Translations under genes and position numbers: made by a program
Part shown: positions 10,101 to 17,791 of the stretch, in pieces
Layout: every line of letters starts with the position of its first letter
How positions within the stretch are numbered: position 1 is the stretch's first letter
The notes under the pieces: model-generated
What the model was told of the DNA's origin: nothing
What the model saw: the letters and a program-made list of their open reading frames with translations, nothing else
Database searches by the model: none
Source: Methylobacterium sp. C25
GTDB taxonomy: Bacteria > Pseudomonadota > Alphaproteobacteria > Rhizobiales > Beijerinckiaceae
Length of the DNA: 64,000 nt
Assembly: GCF_021352225.1 (NCBI RefSeq)
Contig: NZ_JAAUVI010000017.1
Location: 1 to 64,000, forward strand
Direction of reading: 5' to 3'

Positions 10101-13100
10101 GACCATCACCGGCCATGCGGAGGTGGGTTCGACGGTGGTGACGATCACGGCCGGCGGCACGATCATCGGCACGGCGGTGACCGCTGCCGATGGCAGTTTC
10201 TCCCTGACCCCGGCCCAGCCGCTGCCCGACGGGGTATCGACCCTGACCGCCACGGCGCGCGATGCCGCCGGCAACCTCAGTGCGGTATCGGCACCGTTGA
10301 CCGTCACCATCGACACCCACGCACCGGGGGCGCCGTCGATCACGGCCTTCGCCGGGCCGACCAACAGCACCACCCCGACCATCACCGGCACGGCGGAAGC
10401 CGGGGCCACCGTCACGATCTCCGACAATGGGACGGTGATCGGCACCGCACTCGCAGGCGCAAATGGCGCCTTCAGCTTCACGCCGGCCACCGCTCTGGCG
10501 GCCGGTGCCAACAGCCTCACCGCCACCGCACAGGATGTTGCCGGCAACGTCTCGGCCGGCTCAGCTGCCGTCATCCTGACGATCGACACCCTGGCACCTG
10601 CGGCGCCAGTCATCGCGGCCTTCTCCGGCCCGACGAACAACACCGCGCCCACCATCACCGGCACGTCGGAAGCCGGGTCCACCGTCACGATCTCTGACAA
10701 TGGCACCGTGCTCGGCACCGCTGTCGCCGGAGCGAACGGCATCTTTAGCTTCACTCCGGCGAGCGCGTTGCCGGAGGGCGCCAACAGCCTCTCCGCGACT
10801 GCCAGAGATGCGGCAGGGAACCTCTCGGGCGCTTCTGCGGCCGTGGCTCTGACGATCGACACGGCCGCGCCCGGCGCGCCGGTCATCACGGCCTTCGCCG
10901 GGCCGACCAATCACGCGACGCCGTCCATCACCGGCACGGCCGAGGCCGGGTCCACCGTCACGATCTCCGACAATGGCACCGTGCTCGGCACTGCCGTCGC
11001 CGGAGCCGACGGCGCGTTCAGCTTCACGCCGACCGCGCCTCTCGCGGACGGCGTCAACAGCTTCACCGCCACGGCTCGCGACGCGGCGGGCAATCTCTCG
11101 GGCGTTTCCGCGGCCGCTGCCCTGACCATCGACACGGCGGCGCCGGGCGCGCCGGCCATCGCGGCCTTCACGGGACCGACCAACGACTCGACACCGACCA
11201 TCACCGGCACGGCAGAGGCCGGGGCGATCGTGACGGTGTTCAGCGGCACGACGGTGCTGGGGACCGTCACTGCCGGCGCCAATGGCAGCTTCTCGCTGAC
11301 GCCGACCGTGCCGCTGCCCGACGGCACCGCCTCCCTGACGGCCACCGCCCGTGACGCGGCCGGCAATCTCTCCGCCTCGTCGGCGGCCACGTCCGTCGTC
11401 ATCGATACGCACGTGCCGGGCGCACCCGTCGTCAACTTCCTCGCGCCCACCAACGACACCACGCCGATCATCACCGGCACCGGCAATGCCGGCGACACGA
11501 TCACGGTCAGCAACGGCGGCACGCCGATCGGCACCGGCACCGTTGCGTCCGACGGCAGCTTCAGCGTGACCGTGACCACGCCCCTGACCGAGGGAAGCTC
11601 CACGCTCACGGTGACCGCGACGAGCGCGAGCGGGACGGTCTCGGCCGCCGCGCCGGTGACCGTGCTGGTGGACACGACCGATCCGGTGGCCCCCGTCATC
11701 GCGGCCTTCAGCGGGCCGACCAACGACACCACGCCGACCATCACCGGCACGGCGGAAGCCGGCACCACCATCACCATCCTGAACGACGGCGCGGTCCTCG
11801 GCACTGCCGTGGCCGGGCCCGATGGCAGCTTCAGCTTCACGCCGACGGCGGCCCTTCAGCCGGGCACTGCCAACCTGACGGCAACGGCGACGGATGCGGC
11901 CGGAAACGTCTCGCCGGTCTCCACCGCCGCATCACTGACCATCGACACCTCTGCACCGTCGGTGCCGACGCTGACGCCGTTCTCCGGGCCGATCAACACG
12001 GCCACTCCGACCATCACCGGCCATGCCGAGGCCGGCTCGACGGTGGTGACGATCACCGCCGACGGTACGGTCATCGGCACGGTGGTGTCGGCCCCGGATG
12101 GCAGCTTCTCCCTGACCCCGACTCAGCCGCTGCCCGACGGCGTTTCGACCCTGAGCGCGTCGGCCCGTGACGCAGCCGGAAACCTCAGCGCGGTCTCGGC
12201 ACCGCTGACGGTCACCATCGACACCCATGCGCCCGATGCGCCGTCGATCGCGACCTTCACCGGGCCGACCAACAGCGCCACTCCGACCATCACCGGCACT
12301 GCCGAGGCGGGGGCCACCGTCACGATCTCGGATAACGGCACCGTGCTCGGCACCGCCTTGGCCGGCGCCGACGGCACGTTCAGCTTCACGCCGGGCAGCG
12401 CGCTCGGGGAGGGCCTCAACACCCTCTCGGCCACGGCGCACGACGCAGCTGGCAATGCGTCGGCGGCCTCCGCCGCCGTCGCCCTGACGATCGACACGGC
12501 GGCCCCGGGTGCACCGACCATCTCGGCCTTCACGGGGCCGACCAGCGACTCGACGCCGACAATCACCGGAGCCGCCGAGGCCGGCACGACCGTGACGGTC
12601 CTCAGCGGGACGACGGTGCTCGGAACCGTCACTGCGGGTGCTGACGGCAGCTTCTCCCTGACGCCGACCGTGCCTCTGCCCGACGGCACCGCCTCGCTGA
12701 CGGCCACAGCCCGGGATGCGGCAGGCAACCTTTCGGCGGTGTCGGGAGCCGTCGCCCTCGTGATCGACACGCATGTGCCGGGCGCACCGGTGGTCGATTT
12801 CGTCCCGCCCACCAACGACACCACACCGGTGATCAGCGGCACGGGCAATGCCGGCTACACGATCACCATCAGCAACGGCGGCGCGCCGATCGGCACCGGG
12901 ACAGTCGCTCCCGACGGCAGCTTCAGCGTCACCGTGACCACGGCCCTGCCGGAGGGCAGCTCCGCGCTGACGGTCACCGCCACCAGTCCAGGCGGAACGC
13001 TCTCGCCGGCCGCACCCGTGACCGTTCTCGTGGACACGACCGTCCCCGTTGCCCCCGGCATCACGGCCTTCACCGGCCCGAACAATGACGCCACGCCGAC

Positions 13101-16100
13101 GATCACCGGAACCGCCGAAGCCGGCACCACCGTCACGATCTCGAACAACGGGGCGGTGCTGGGAACAGTCGTCGCCGGACCGGACGGCAGCTTCAGCTTC
13201 ACGCCAACCGCGGATCTCCCTCAAGGGACGGCCAACCTGACGGCGACCGCGACGGATGCGGCCGGCAACGTCTCGCCGACCTCCGCAGCCACCACGCTGA
13301 CCATCGACACCTCCGCGCCCTCGATCCCGACGCTGACGGCGTTCCCGGGGCCGGTCAACGATGCAACGCCCACCATCACCGGCCATACCGAGGCGGGTTC
13401 GACGGTGGTGACGATCACCAGCGGCGGCACGGTGATCGGCACGGCGGTGACTGCCGCCGACGGCAGCTTCTCGCTGACTCCGACCGTACCGCTGCCCGAC
13501 GGCACCTCGACCCTGATCGCCACGGCCCGCGACGCGGCCGGAAACCTCAGCGCAGTCTCGGACCCACTCACGGTCACCATCGACACGCTCGCGCCCGGCG
13601 CTCCGGTCGTCGCGGCCTTCGCCGGTCCGATCAACAGCACCACGCCGACCATCACCGGCAGCGCCGAGGCAGGGGCCACGGTCACGATCTCGGACAACGG
13701 CTCGGTAATCGGCACGGTCATCGCGGGCACCGACGGCGCTTTCAGCTTCACTCCGACCAGCGCTCTGTCTGCCGGCGTGAACAGCATCACGGCCGTCGCT
13801 CACGATGCGGCGGGCAATGCCTCGGGCGTTTCCGCGGCGGTCGACCTGACCATCGACACGACGGGCCCCAGCGTGCCGGTCATCACGGCCTTCACCGCCC
13901 CAACCAACATCACGACCCCGACCATCACCGGTACGGCGGAAGCCGGAGCCACCGTCACGATCTCCGACAACGGGGCCGTGATCGGCTCCGCGGTGGCGGG
14001 AGCGGACGGGACGTTCAGCTTCAGCCCGACGAACGCGCTGACGGAGGGCGTCAACCACTTCACGGCCACCGCTCAGGACATTGCGGGAAACCTCTCGGGA
14101 GTGTCAGCGTCGGTCTCCCTGACGATCGATCTCACAGCACCGGCAAGTCCCGTCATCGCGGCCTTCGCCAGCCCGACCAACGACGCCACGCCCACCATCA
14201 CAGGCACGGCCGAGGCCGGCTCCACGGTCACGATTTCCGACAATGGCACCGTGATCGGCACTGCCCTGGCGGGGTCGGACGGGATCTTCATCTTCGTGCC
14301 GACGGGCGCCTTGGCAGACGGTACCAGCAGCTTCACGGCCACGGCACAGGATGCTGCGGGCAATGTCTCGCAGCCCTCCGCGGCGGTTGCTCTGTCGATC
14401 GACACCTTGGCTCCCGCCGCTCCGGTCATCGCGGACATCGCAAGCCCGAGCAACCTCGCAACGCCGACCATCACCGGGACGGCCGAAGCTGGAGCCACCG
14501 TCACGATCTCTGACAACGGAACGGTGATCGGCACCGCCGTGGCGGGGGTCGATGGTACTTTCAGCTTCACGCCAACGACCGCGCTGGCGGAAGGTGCCAA
14601 CAGCCTCACGGCCGTCGCTCAAGACATTGCGGGCAATGCCTCGTCCGCGTCCGCAGCGGTGGCTCTTACCATCGATACGATTGCCCCAATCGCTCCGGTC
14701 ATCGCCAACGCCACGGGTCCGACGAACGACGCGACGCCTACCATCACCGGGACGGCCGAGGCCGGCTCCACGGTCACGATTTCGGATAATGGCAGCGTGC
14801 TCGGCACCGTCTTGGCGGGCGCCGATGGCACGTTCAGCTTCACGCCGACGAGCGATCTGGCCGGCAGCAACAGCTTCACGGCGGTTGCCCATGACGCGGC
14901 CGGCAATATCTCACCCGCATCCGCAGCGGTGGTTCTGACCATCGACACCACCCTACCGGACGCTCCGGTGATCGCGGGCTTCGCAAGCCCCACGAACGAC
15001 ACGACGCCGGACATCACCGGATCGGCCGTGCCCGGGTCCACCGTGACGATCTCCGAGAATGGCACGGTGATCGGTACGGCCCTTGCCGGCCAGGATGGCG
15101 GCTTCAGCTTCACCCTGGCCTCCGCGCTGACTGACGGCACCTATAGCCTCACCGCGACCGCAACGGATGCCTTGGGCCACGTCTCGGGCTCGTCCGTGCC
15201 GGTCGCCCTGACCATCGATACAGTTGCTCCCGACGCTCCGGTCATCGCTGACTTCGCGACCCCGACCAACGACCCCGCTCCGGCCATCACCGGAACGGCC
15301 GAGGCTGGCTCCACAGTCACGATCTCGGACAACGGCACCGTGCTCGGGACTGCCGTTGCCGGGGCCGACGGGACCTTCAGCTTCACCCCGGCCACCGCGC
15401 TGGCGGATGGCCTCAACACGCTCACCGCAACCGCCCACGATGCAGCTGGAAATCTCTCGGGAGGCTCGGCGGCGGTTGCCCTGACCATCGATACCCTCGC
15501 TCCCGTTGCTCCCGTGATCGCGGCATTCGAAGGACCGACGAACGACACGACGCCGACGATCACCGGAACAGCCGAGGCCGGCGCTACCGTGACGATTTCG
15601 GACAACGGCACCGTGCTGGGCACCGCCATCGCCGGATCCGACGGGACCTTCAGTTTCACTCCTGGCACCGAGCTCGCGCTCGGCAACAACAGCTTCACCG
15701 CCGTCGCGCAGGATGCCGCCGGAAACAGCAGCACCGGCTCCGATCCGGTAAACGTGGTGATCGAGGCTGGCCCGCCGGTCGGCGGCGACACCACGGCGCC
15801 TGATGCGCCGGTCCTGACCGCCCCCGCCGGACCGACGAACCAGGCGACGCCGGAGATCGCGGGCACGGCCGAGGCCGGTTCGACGGTGAGCATCTGGGAC
15901 GACGCGAACCTGCTCGGCACCGCAGTGGCTGGCGCCGACGGCAAGTTCGTCGTCAGGTTGGCGCACGCGTTGCCGGAGGGGACGGCGGACCTGACGGCGA
16001 CTGCGACGGACGCGGCTGGAAACGTCTCGAACCCCTCCGAGATCTTGTCCGTGGTGATCGATCTCACCGCACCCGGCACTCCCGTCATCACGGCTGGCAG

Positions 16101-17706
16101 CGGGGAGACCCAGGAGACCACCCCGCCCATCACCGGCAGCGGCGAGGCCGGGACTACCGTCACCCTATGGGAAGGCTCCACCCAGATCGGGTCGGCCGTC
16201 GTCGACCCGGACGGGACCTTCACCGTCAGGCCCGACGCTCCTCTCACGGAAGGCGGGCACAACCTTGCGCTTCAACTGACCGACGAGGCCGGCAACAGCA
16301 GCGCAACCGCGCCGATCGACGTTACCGTTGTTGCTGGCCCAGGCGGCGGGACCACGGCGCCGGTGCTGGTCGGTGACGTCAACCAGGAGGTGGCGCATGC
16401 GCCGGCCGTGAGCGGCAATCTTCTGTCGAACGATACCGGTACGGGCCTCAAGGTCACGTCCGTCCAGTTTGCCGACGGTGTGCAGACCCCAATCCCGGAG
16501 ACCGGAACGGTCAAGGTCGTGGGTCAGCACGGAACGCTGATCGTCGGAGCGGATGGCAGCTACAGCTACCAGGCGATCGGCGCGACCAACATCATCGACG
16601 GCGCCCATGCCGTCGAGCATTTCACCTACACAGCGACGGACGCGTCTGGCGCCACGGCCCAGTCGAGCCTCGACATCAGCTTGACCGGTCAGGCACCGGC
16701 TGAGAGTGCGAGCTTCGACTTCGCCTTCACCGACGCGAAGGTGATGCTCGCTGGCGAAGCACTGGTGCTGGTCGGTCCGGATGGCGTGACCCGCGACATC
16801 AGCGGCATCGATGCCCTGCACTTCACCGATGGCGACATCCAGAACAACGACGGACACCAAGTCGTGGACGACGTCTACTACTACGCCAACAATCTCGACG
16901 TCTGGCGCGCGCATGTCGACGCCGACGTGCATTACGAGACCTACGGCTGGAAGGAAGGCCGGGACCCGAACCCGTATTTCCATACGCAGGAGTACCTGGC
17001 GGCGAATCCCGACGTCGCGGCCGCCGGCGTCAACCCGCTCGAGCACTACCTGACATATGGCGAGCACGAGGGCCGGAGCACGGGCTCCGACTTCTCCGCG
17101 GCGGCCTATCTCGCCAGCAATCCGGACGTGGCGGCGGCCGGGCTCAACGCCCTGTATCACTACCTCACCTACGGTCCTGATGAAGGCCGGTCGGCCCTCG
17201 CCGGCCAGGACGAGCGCCAGTCGGTTTCAAACGGGGGGACGGGTTCGCCCGGTCAACCGAGCGATCCGAGCGGTCCGAGCGGTTCTGAGATCGACCCGAA
17301 CTATCATCCGGGCACTGCTCCGGGAGGATCGGCTCAATCGCTCCACGACTTCGATGCTGGGTCCTATCTGGCCCGATATCCTGATGTCGCGGCTGCCGTC
17401 CCTGCGGGAAGCGATCCGGCAACCTTCGCTCTGCAGCACTACCTCACGTTCGGAGCGAGCGAGCACCGGGATCCGAACGCGGTCTTCGACACCGCCTATT
17501 ACCTCCAGCAGAATCCCGATGTGGCCGCATCAGGCATCAACCCGTTGCTGCATTACGAAACATACGGATGGCACGAGGGCCGCAATCCGAGCGCGTCGTT
17601 CAACACGAACGCCTATCTGGCCAGCCATCCAGACGTCGCACAGTCCGGCATCGACCCCCTGGAGCATTACCTCCAGACGAGTGGGCAATTGAGTCACGCA
17701 GCATAG
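7132..17706 (+). CDS. giant Ig-like-repeat surface adhesin, type I secretion substrate
   Basis: A 3524-residue repeat protein. The ATG at 7132 is preferred over an in-frame GTG at 7096 because the mature-looking sequence MAVTQTFESSVGLNG starts there. Residues 1 to about 158 form a beta-rich N-terminal region without a Sec signal. Residues 159-3076 are 32 tandem Ig-like domains of about 91 residues, each with a core like TPTITGTAEAGSTVTI and ending near LTIDTTAP. Residues 3077 to about 3190 look like a VCBS/cadherin-type domain, followed by a TF-x-HFTDGDI motif common before secretion signals and six C-terminal NPDVAAAG...HYxxYGxxEGR units. No RTX GGxGxD nonapeptides were seen. It is followed by its probable exporter genes. 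It resembles BapA/LapA-type biofilm adhesins in design; attachment to surfaces or other cells is inferred. Confidence 0.88.
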   Translation: MAVTQTFESSVGLNGNPITIGGFIYTQRTSSTATSGNLVIQKELLSDAALFASSGSGYLSISQTSGAAFDLNSLSINRDIALLPTTFIVGYRNGVQVGVYQDTSLLNLGEHNVTLGGPNWQGLTEVRIFNANSLLDVSVGVGFGIDNVNTTDAIAPGAPTLSAGVGATADNTPTVTGTAEIGSTVTIYDGATAIGTTTAGANGLYAFTPTTALSDGAHNLSARATDASGNVSLASPAASLRIDTVAPTAPVLAAGTGLSNSHTPAITGTAEAGSTVTILNGATVLGSTVAAADGTFSFKPAVGLADGNYVLTATAVDAVGNTSIVSSAIGLRIDSVAPGAPAVTAFTGPTNNTAPVITGTAEAGSTVTISDNGTVLGTTVAAANGTFSFTPTAALAQGANSFTATARDAAGNVSVASAAVALTIDTTAPTAPVIKAFTGPTNSTTPAITGTAEAGATVTISDNGGVIGTTVAGANGAFSFTPTVALAAGNNSFTATARDAAGNVSGASAAVALTIDTTAPVAPVLAALTGPTNNTSPTITGTAEAGSTVTISENGTVLGTAVAGANGAFSFTPATALAAGANSFTATARDAAGNVSGASAAVALTIDTTAPGAPVIAAFTGPTNHTTPTITGTAEAGATVTISDNGTVLGTAVAGANGTFSFTPTTALAQGANSFTATARDVAGNLSAASAAVALTIDTTAPGAPAITPFATPTNNPTPTITGTAEAGATVTIFNGTTVVGTVTAGANGSFSLTPTVPLPHGTATLTATAQDAAGNLSVPSAAATVVIDTHVPGAPVVNSIAPTNDTTPDITGTGNAGDTIIIKNGGATVGTGTVAANGTFSVTVTTALPEGNSALSVTATSPGGTVSPAAPVTVLVDTTNPLAPVITAFTGPTNDTTPTITGTAEAGTTVTISNNGAVLGTAVAGANGTFSFTPATALAAGTANLTATAKDAAGNLSSVSATTSVTIDTTAPDTPALNPFAGPINTSTPTITGHAEVGSTVVTITAGGTIIGTAVTAADGSFSLTPAQPLPDGVSTLTATARDAAGNLSAVSAPLTVTIDTHAPGAPSITAFAGPTNSTTPTITGTAEAGATVTISDNGTVIGTALAGANGAFSFTPATALAAGANSLTATAQDVAGNVSAGSAAVILTIDTLAPAAPVIAAFSGPTNNTAPTITGTSEAGSTVTISDNGTVLGTAVAGANGIFSFTPASALPEGANSLSATARDAAGNLSGASAAVALTIDTAAPGAPVITAFAGPTNHATPSITGTAEAGSTVTISDNGTVLGTAVAGADGAFSFTPTAPLADGVNSFTATARDAAGNLSGVSAAAALTIDTAAPGAPAIAAFTGPTNDSTPTITGTAEAGAIVTVFSGTTVLGTVTAGANGSFSLTPTVPLPDGTASLTATARDAAGNLSASSAATSVVIDTHVPGAPVVNFLAPTNDTTPIITGTGNAGDTITVSNGGTPIGTGTVASDGSFSVTVTTPLTEGSSTLTVTATSASGTVSAAAPVTVLVDTTDPVAPVIAAFSGPTNDTTPTITGTAEAGTTITILNDGAVLGTAVAGPDGSFSFTPTAALQPGTANLTATATDAAGNVSPVSTAASLTIDTSAPSVPTLTPFSGPINTATPTITGHAEAGSTVVTITADGTVIGTVVSAPDGSFSLTPTQPLPDGVSTLSASARDAAGNLSAVSAPLTVTIDTHAPDAPSIATFTGPTNSATPTITGTAEAGATVTISDNGTVLGTALAGADGTFSFTPGSALGEGLNTLSATAHDAAGNASAASAAVALTIDTAAPGAPTISAFTGPTSDSTPTITGAAEAGTTVTVLSGTTVLGTVTAGADGSFSLTPTVPLPDGTASLTATARDAAGNLSAVSGAVALVIDTHVPGAPVVDFVPPTNDTTPVISGTGNAGYTITISNGGAPIGTGTVAPDGSFSVTVTTALPEGSSALTVTATSPGGTLSPAAPVTVLVDTTVPVAPGITAFTGPNNDATPTITGTAEAGTTVTISNNGAVLGTVVAGPDGSFSFTPTADLPQGTANLTATATDAAGNVSPTSAATTLTIDTSAPSIPTLTAFPGPVNDATPTITGHTEAGSTVVTITSGGTVIGTAVTAADGSFSLTPTVPLPDGTSTLIATARDAAGNLSAVSDPLTVTIDTLAPGAPVVAAFAGPINSTTPTITGSAEAGATVTISDNGSVIGTVIAGTDGAFSFTPTSALSAGVNSITAVAHDAAGNASGVSAAVDLTIDTTGPSVPVITAFTAPTNITTPTITGTAEAGATVTISDNGAVIGSAVAGADGTFSFSPTNALTEGVNHFTATAQDIAGNLSGVSASVSLTIDLTAPASPVIAAFASPTNDATPTITGTAEAGSTVTISDNGTVIGTALAGSDGIFIFVPTGALADGTSSFTATAQDAAGNVSQPSAAVALSIDTLAPAAPVIADIASPSNLATPTITGTAEAGATVTISDNGTVIGTAVAGVDGTFSFTPTTALAEGANSLTAVAQDIAGNASSASAAVALTIDTIAPIAPVIANATGPTNDATPTITGTAEAGSTVTISDNGSVLGTVLAGADGTFSFTPTSDLAGSNSFTAVAHDAAGNISPASAAVVLTIDTTLPDAPVIAGFASPTNDTTPDITGSAVPGSTVTISENGTVIGTALAGQDGGFSFTLASALTDGTYSLTATATDALGHVSGSSVPVALTIDTVAPDAPVIADFATPTNDPAPAITGTAEAGSTVTISDNGTVLGTAVAGADGTFSFTPATALADGLNTLTATAHDAAGNLSGGSAAVALTIDTLAPVAPVIAAFEGPTNDTTPTITGTAEAGATVTISDNGTVLGTAIAGSDGTFSFTPGTELALGNNSFTAVAQDAAGNSSTGSDPVNVVIEAGPPVGGDTTAPDAPVLTAPAGPTNQATPEIAGTAEAGSTVSIWDDANLLGTAVAGADGKFVVRLAHALPEGTADLTATATDAAGNVSNPSEILSVVIDLTAPGTPVITAGSGETQETTPPITGSGEAGTTVTLWEGSTQIGSAVVDPDGTFTVRPDAPLTEGGHNLALQLTDEAGNSSATAPIDVTVVAGPGGGTTAPVLVGDVNQEVAHAPAVSGNLLSNDTGTGLKVTSVQFADGVQTPIPETGTVKVVGQHGTLIVGADGSYSYQAIGATNIIDGAHAVEHFTYTATDASGATAQSSLDISLTGQAPAESASFDFAFTDAKVMLAGEALVLVGPDGVTRDISGIDALHFTDGDIQNNDGHQVVDDVYYYANNLDVWRAHVDADVHYETYGWKEGRDPNPYFHTQEYLAANPDVAAAGVNPLEHYLTYGEHEGRSTGSDFSAAAYLASNPDVAAAGLNALYHYLTYGPDEGRSALAGQDERQSVSNGGTGSPGQPSDPSGPSGSEIDPNYHPGTAPGGSAQSLHDFDAGSYLARYPDVAAAVPAGSDPATFALQHYLTFGASEHRDPNAVFDTAYYLQQNPDVAASGINPLLHYETYGWHEGRNPSASFNTNAYLASHPDVAQSGIDPLEHYLQTSGQLSHAA
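9244..10332 (+). repeat. higher-order cassette copy 1 (four unlike Ig domains, 1089 bp)
   Basis: Units 7-10 of the array appear in the order GTTVVGTVTAG type, short GTGNAGDTI type, SNNGAVLG type and GHAEVGSTVVTIT type. The cassette is 363 codons long, and the same order and exact length recur at 11152 and 12514. It is separated from copy 2 by three ordinary units. Confidence 0.88.
11152..12240 (+). repeat. higher-order cassette copy 2 (1089 bp)
   Basis: Units 14-17 repeat the order of types seen in copy 1 with identical total length. The junctions are at equivalent codons: each cassette starts at the proline codon of a P-x-I/V-x-x-F motif. It is separated from copy 3 by one ordinary unit (12241-12513, 273 bp). 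Confidence 0.88.
12514..13602 (+). repeat. higher-order cassette copy 3 (1089 bp)
   Basis: Units 19-22 again show the same four domain types in the same order and the same 1089-bp length as copies 1 and 2. Minor differences include GNAGYTITI in the short domain and GHTEAGSTVV in the last domain. Confidence 0.88.
16867..17703 (+). repeat. six C-terminal NPDVAAAG/EGR repeats of the adhesin
   Basis: Six imperfect units of about 38 residues have the pattern aYLAxNPDVAAxGxNPLxHYxxYGxxEGRxPxxxF. Units 1-3 and 4-6 are split by a Gly/Ser/Pro-rich linker (GTGSPGQPSDPSG and following). The last unit ends at the stop codon. Such units occur at the C-terminus of other large secreted alphaproteobacterial proteins, so this module may include the type I secretion signal; that role is inferred. 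Confidence 0.75.
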
Positions 17707-17714
17707 GCAAAATC

Positions 17715-17751
17715 AGGCACGAACACTGCGGCTATCTCAGTGATCGTGCCT
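17715..17751 (+). terminator. long hairpin between adhesin and ABC transporter genes
   Basis: AGGCACGA at 17715-17722 pairs with TCGTGCCT at 17744-17751, and CACTG at 17724-17728 with CAGTG at 17738-17742. Together they make 13 base pairs with one A-A mismatch and a nine-base loop. It begins nine bases after the adhesin stop codon. There is no U-tract (it is followed by TCACTCC), so it may be an attenuator or an mRNA 3'-end stabiliser rather than a full terminator. Its likely effect is to make more adhesin mRNA than transporter mRNA. Confidence 0.6.
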
Positions 17752-17791
17752 TCACTCCGGCCTGAAGTTTCGCGTTGCAGGAGTCAGGATC

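Larger units (their letters stand above)
7606..16359 (+). repeat. array of 32 tandem Ig-like domain repeats
   Basis: The array is 8754 bp and codes 2918 residues, averaging 91.2 residues per unit; most units are exactly 273 bp. The units fall into at least five sequence types. The common type carries VTISDNGTVLGTAVAG. The others are a GTTVLGTVTAG type, a short GTGNAGDTI type (89 residues), a SNNGAVLG...TANLTATA type and a GHAEAGSTVVTIT type (92 residues). The first two and last two or three units are the most diverged, as is usual in arrays that expand from the middle. Confidence 0.9.

Noticed and set aside
8055..14938. Very long open frames antisense to or out of frame with the adhesin, such as 8055-10910 and 11932-14058 on the minus strand
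   Set aside because: They arise from the GC-biased codon structure of the Ig repeats. Their products are repetitive Ala/Val/Pro/Arg-rich sequences without domains, and they mirror the period of the real gene.
7606..16359. Regular repeat spacing suggestive of a CRISPR or satellite array
   Set aside because: The period is about 273 bp, in frame, and encodes conserved Ig-like domains; there are no short repeats with unique spacers.
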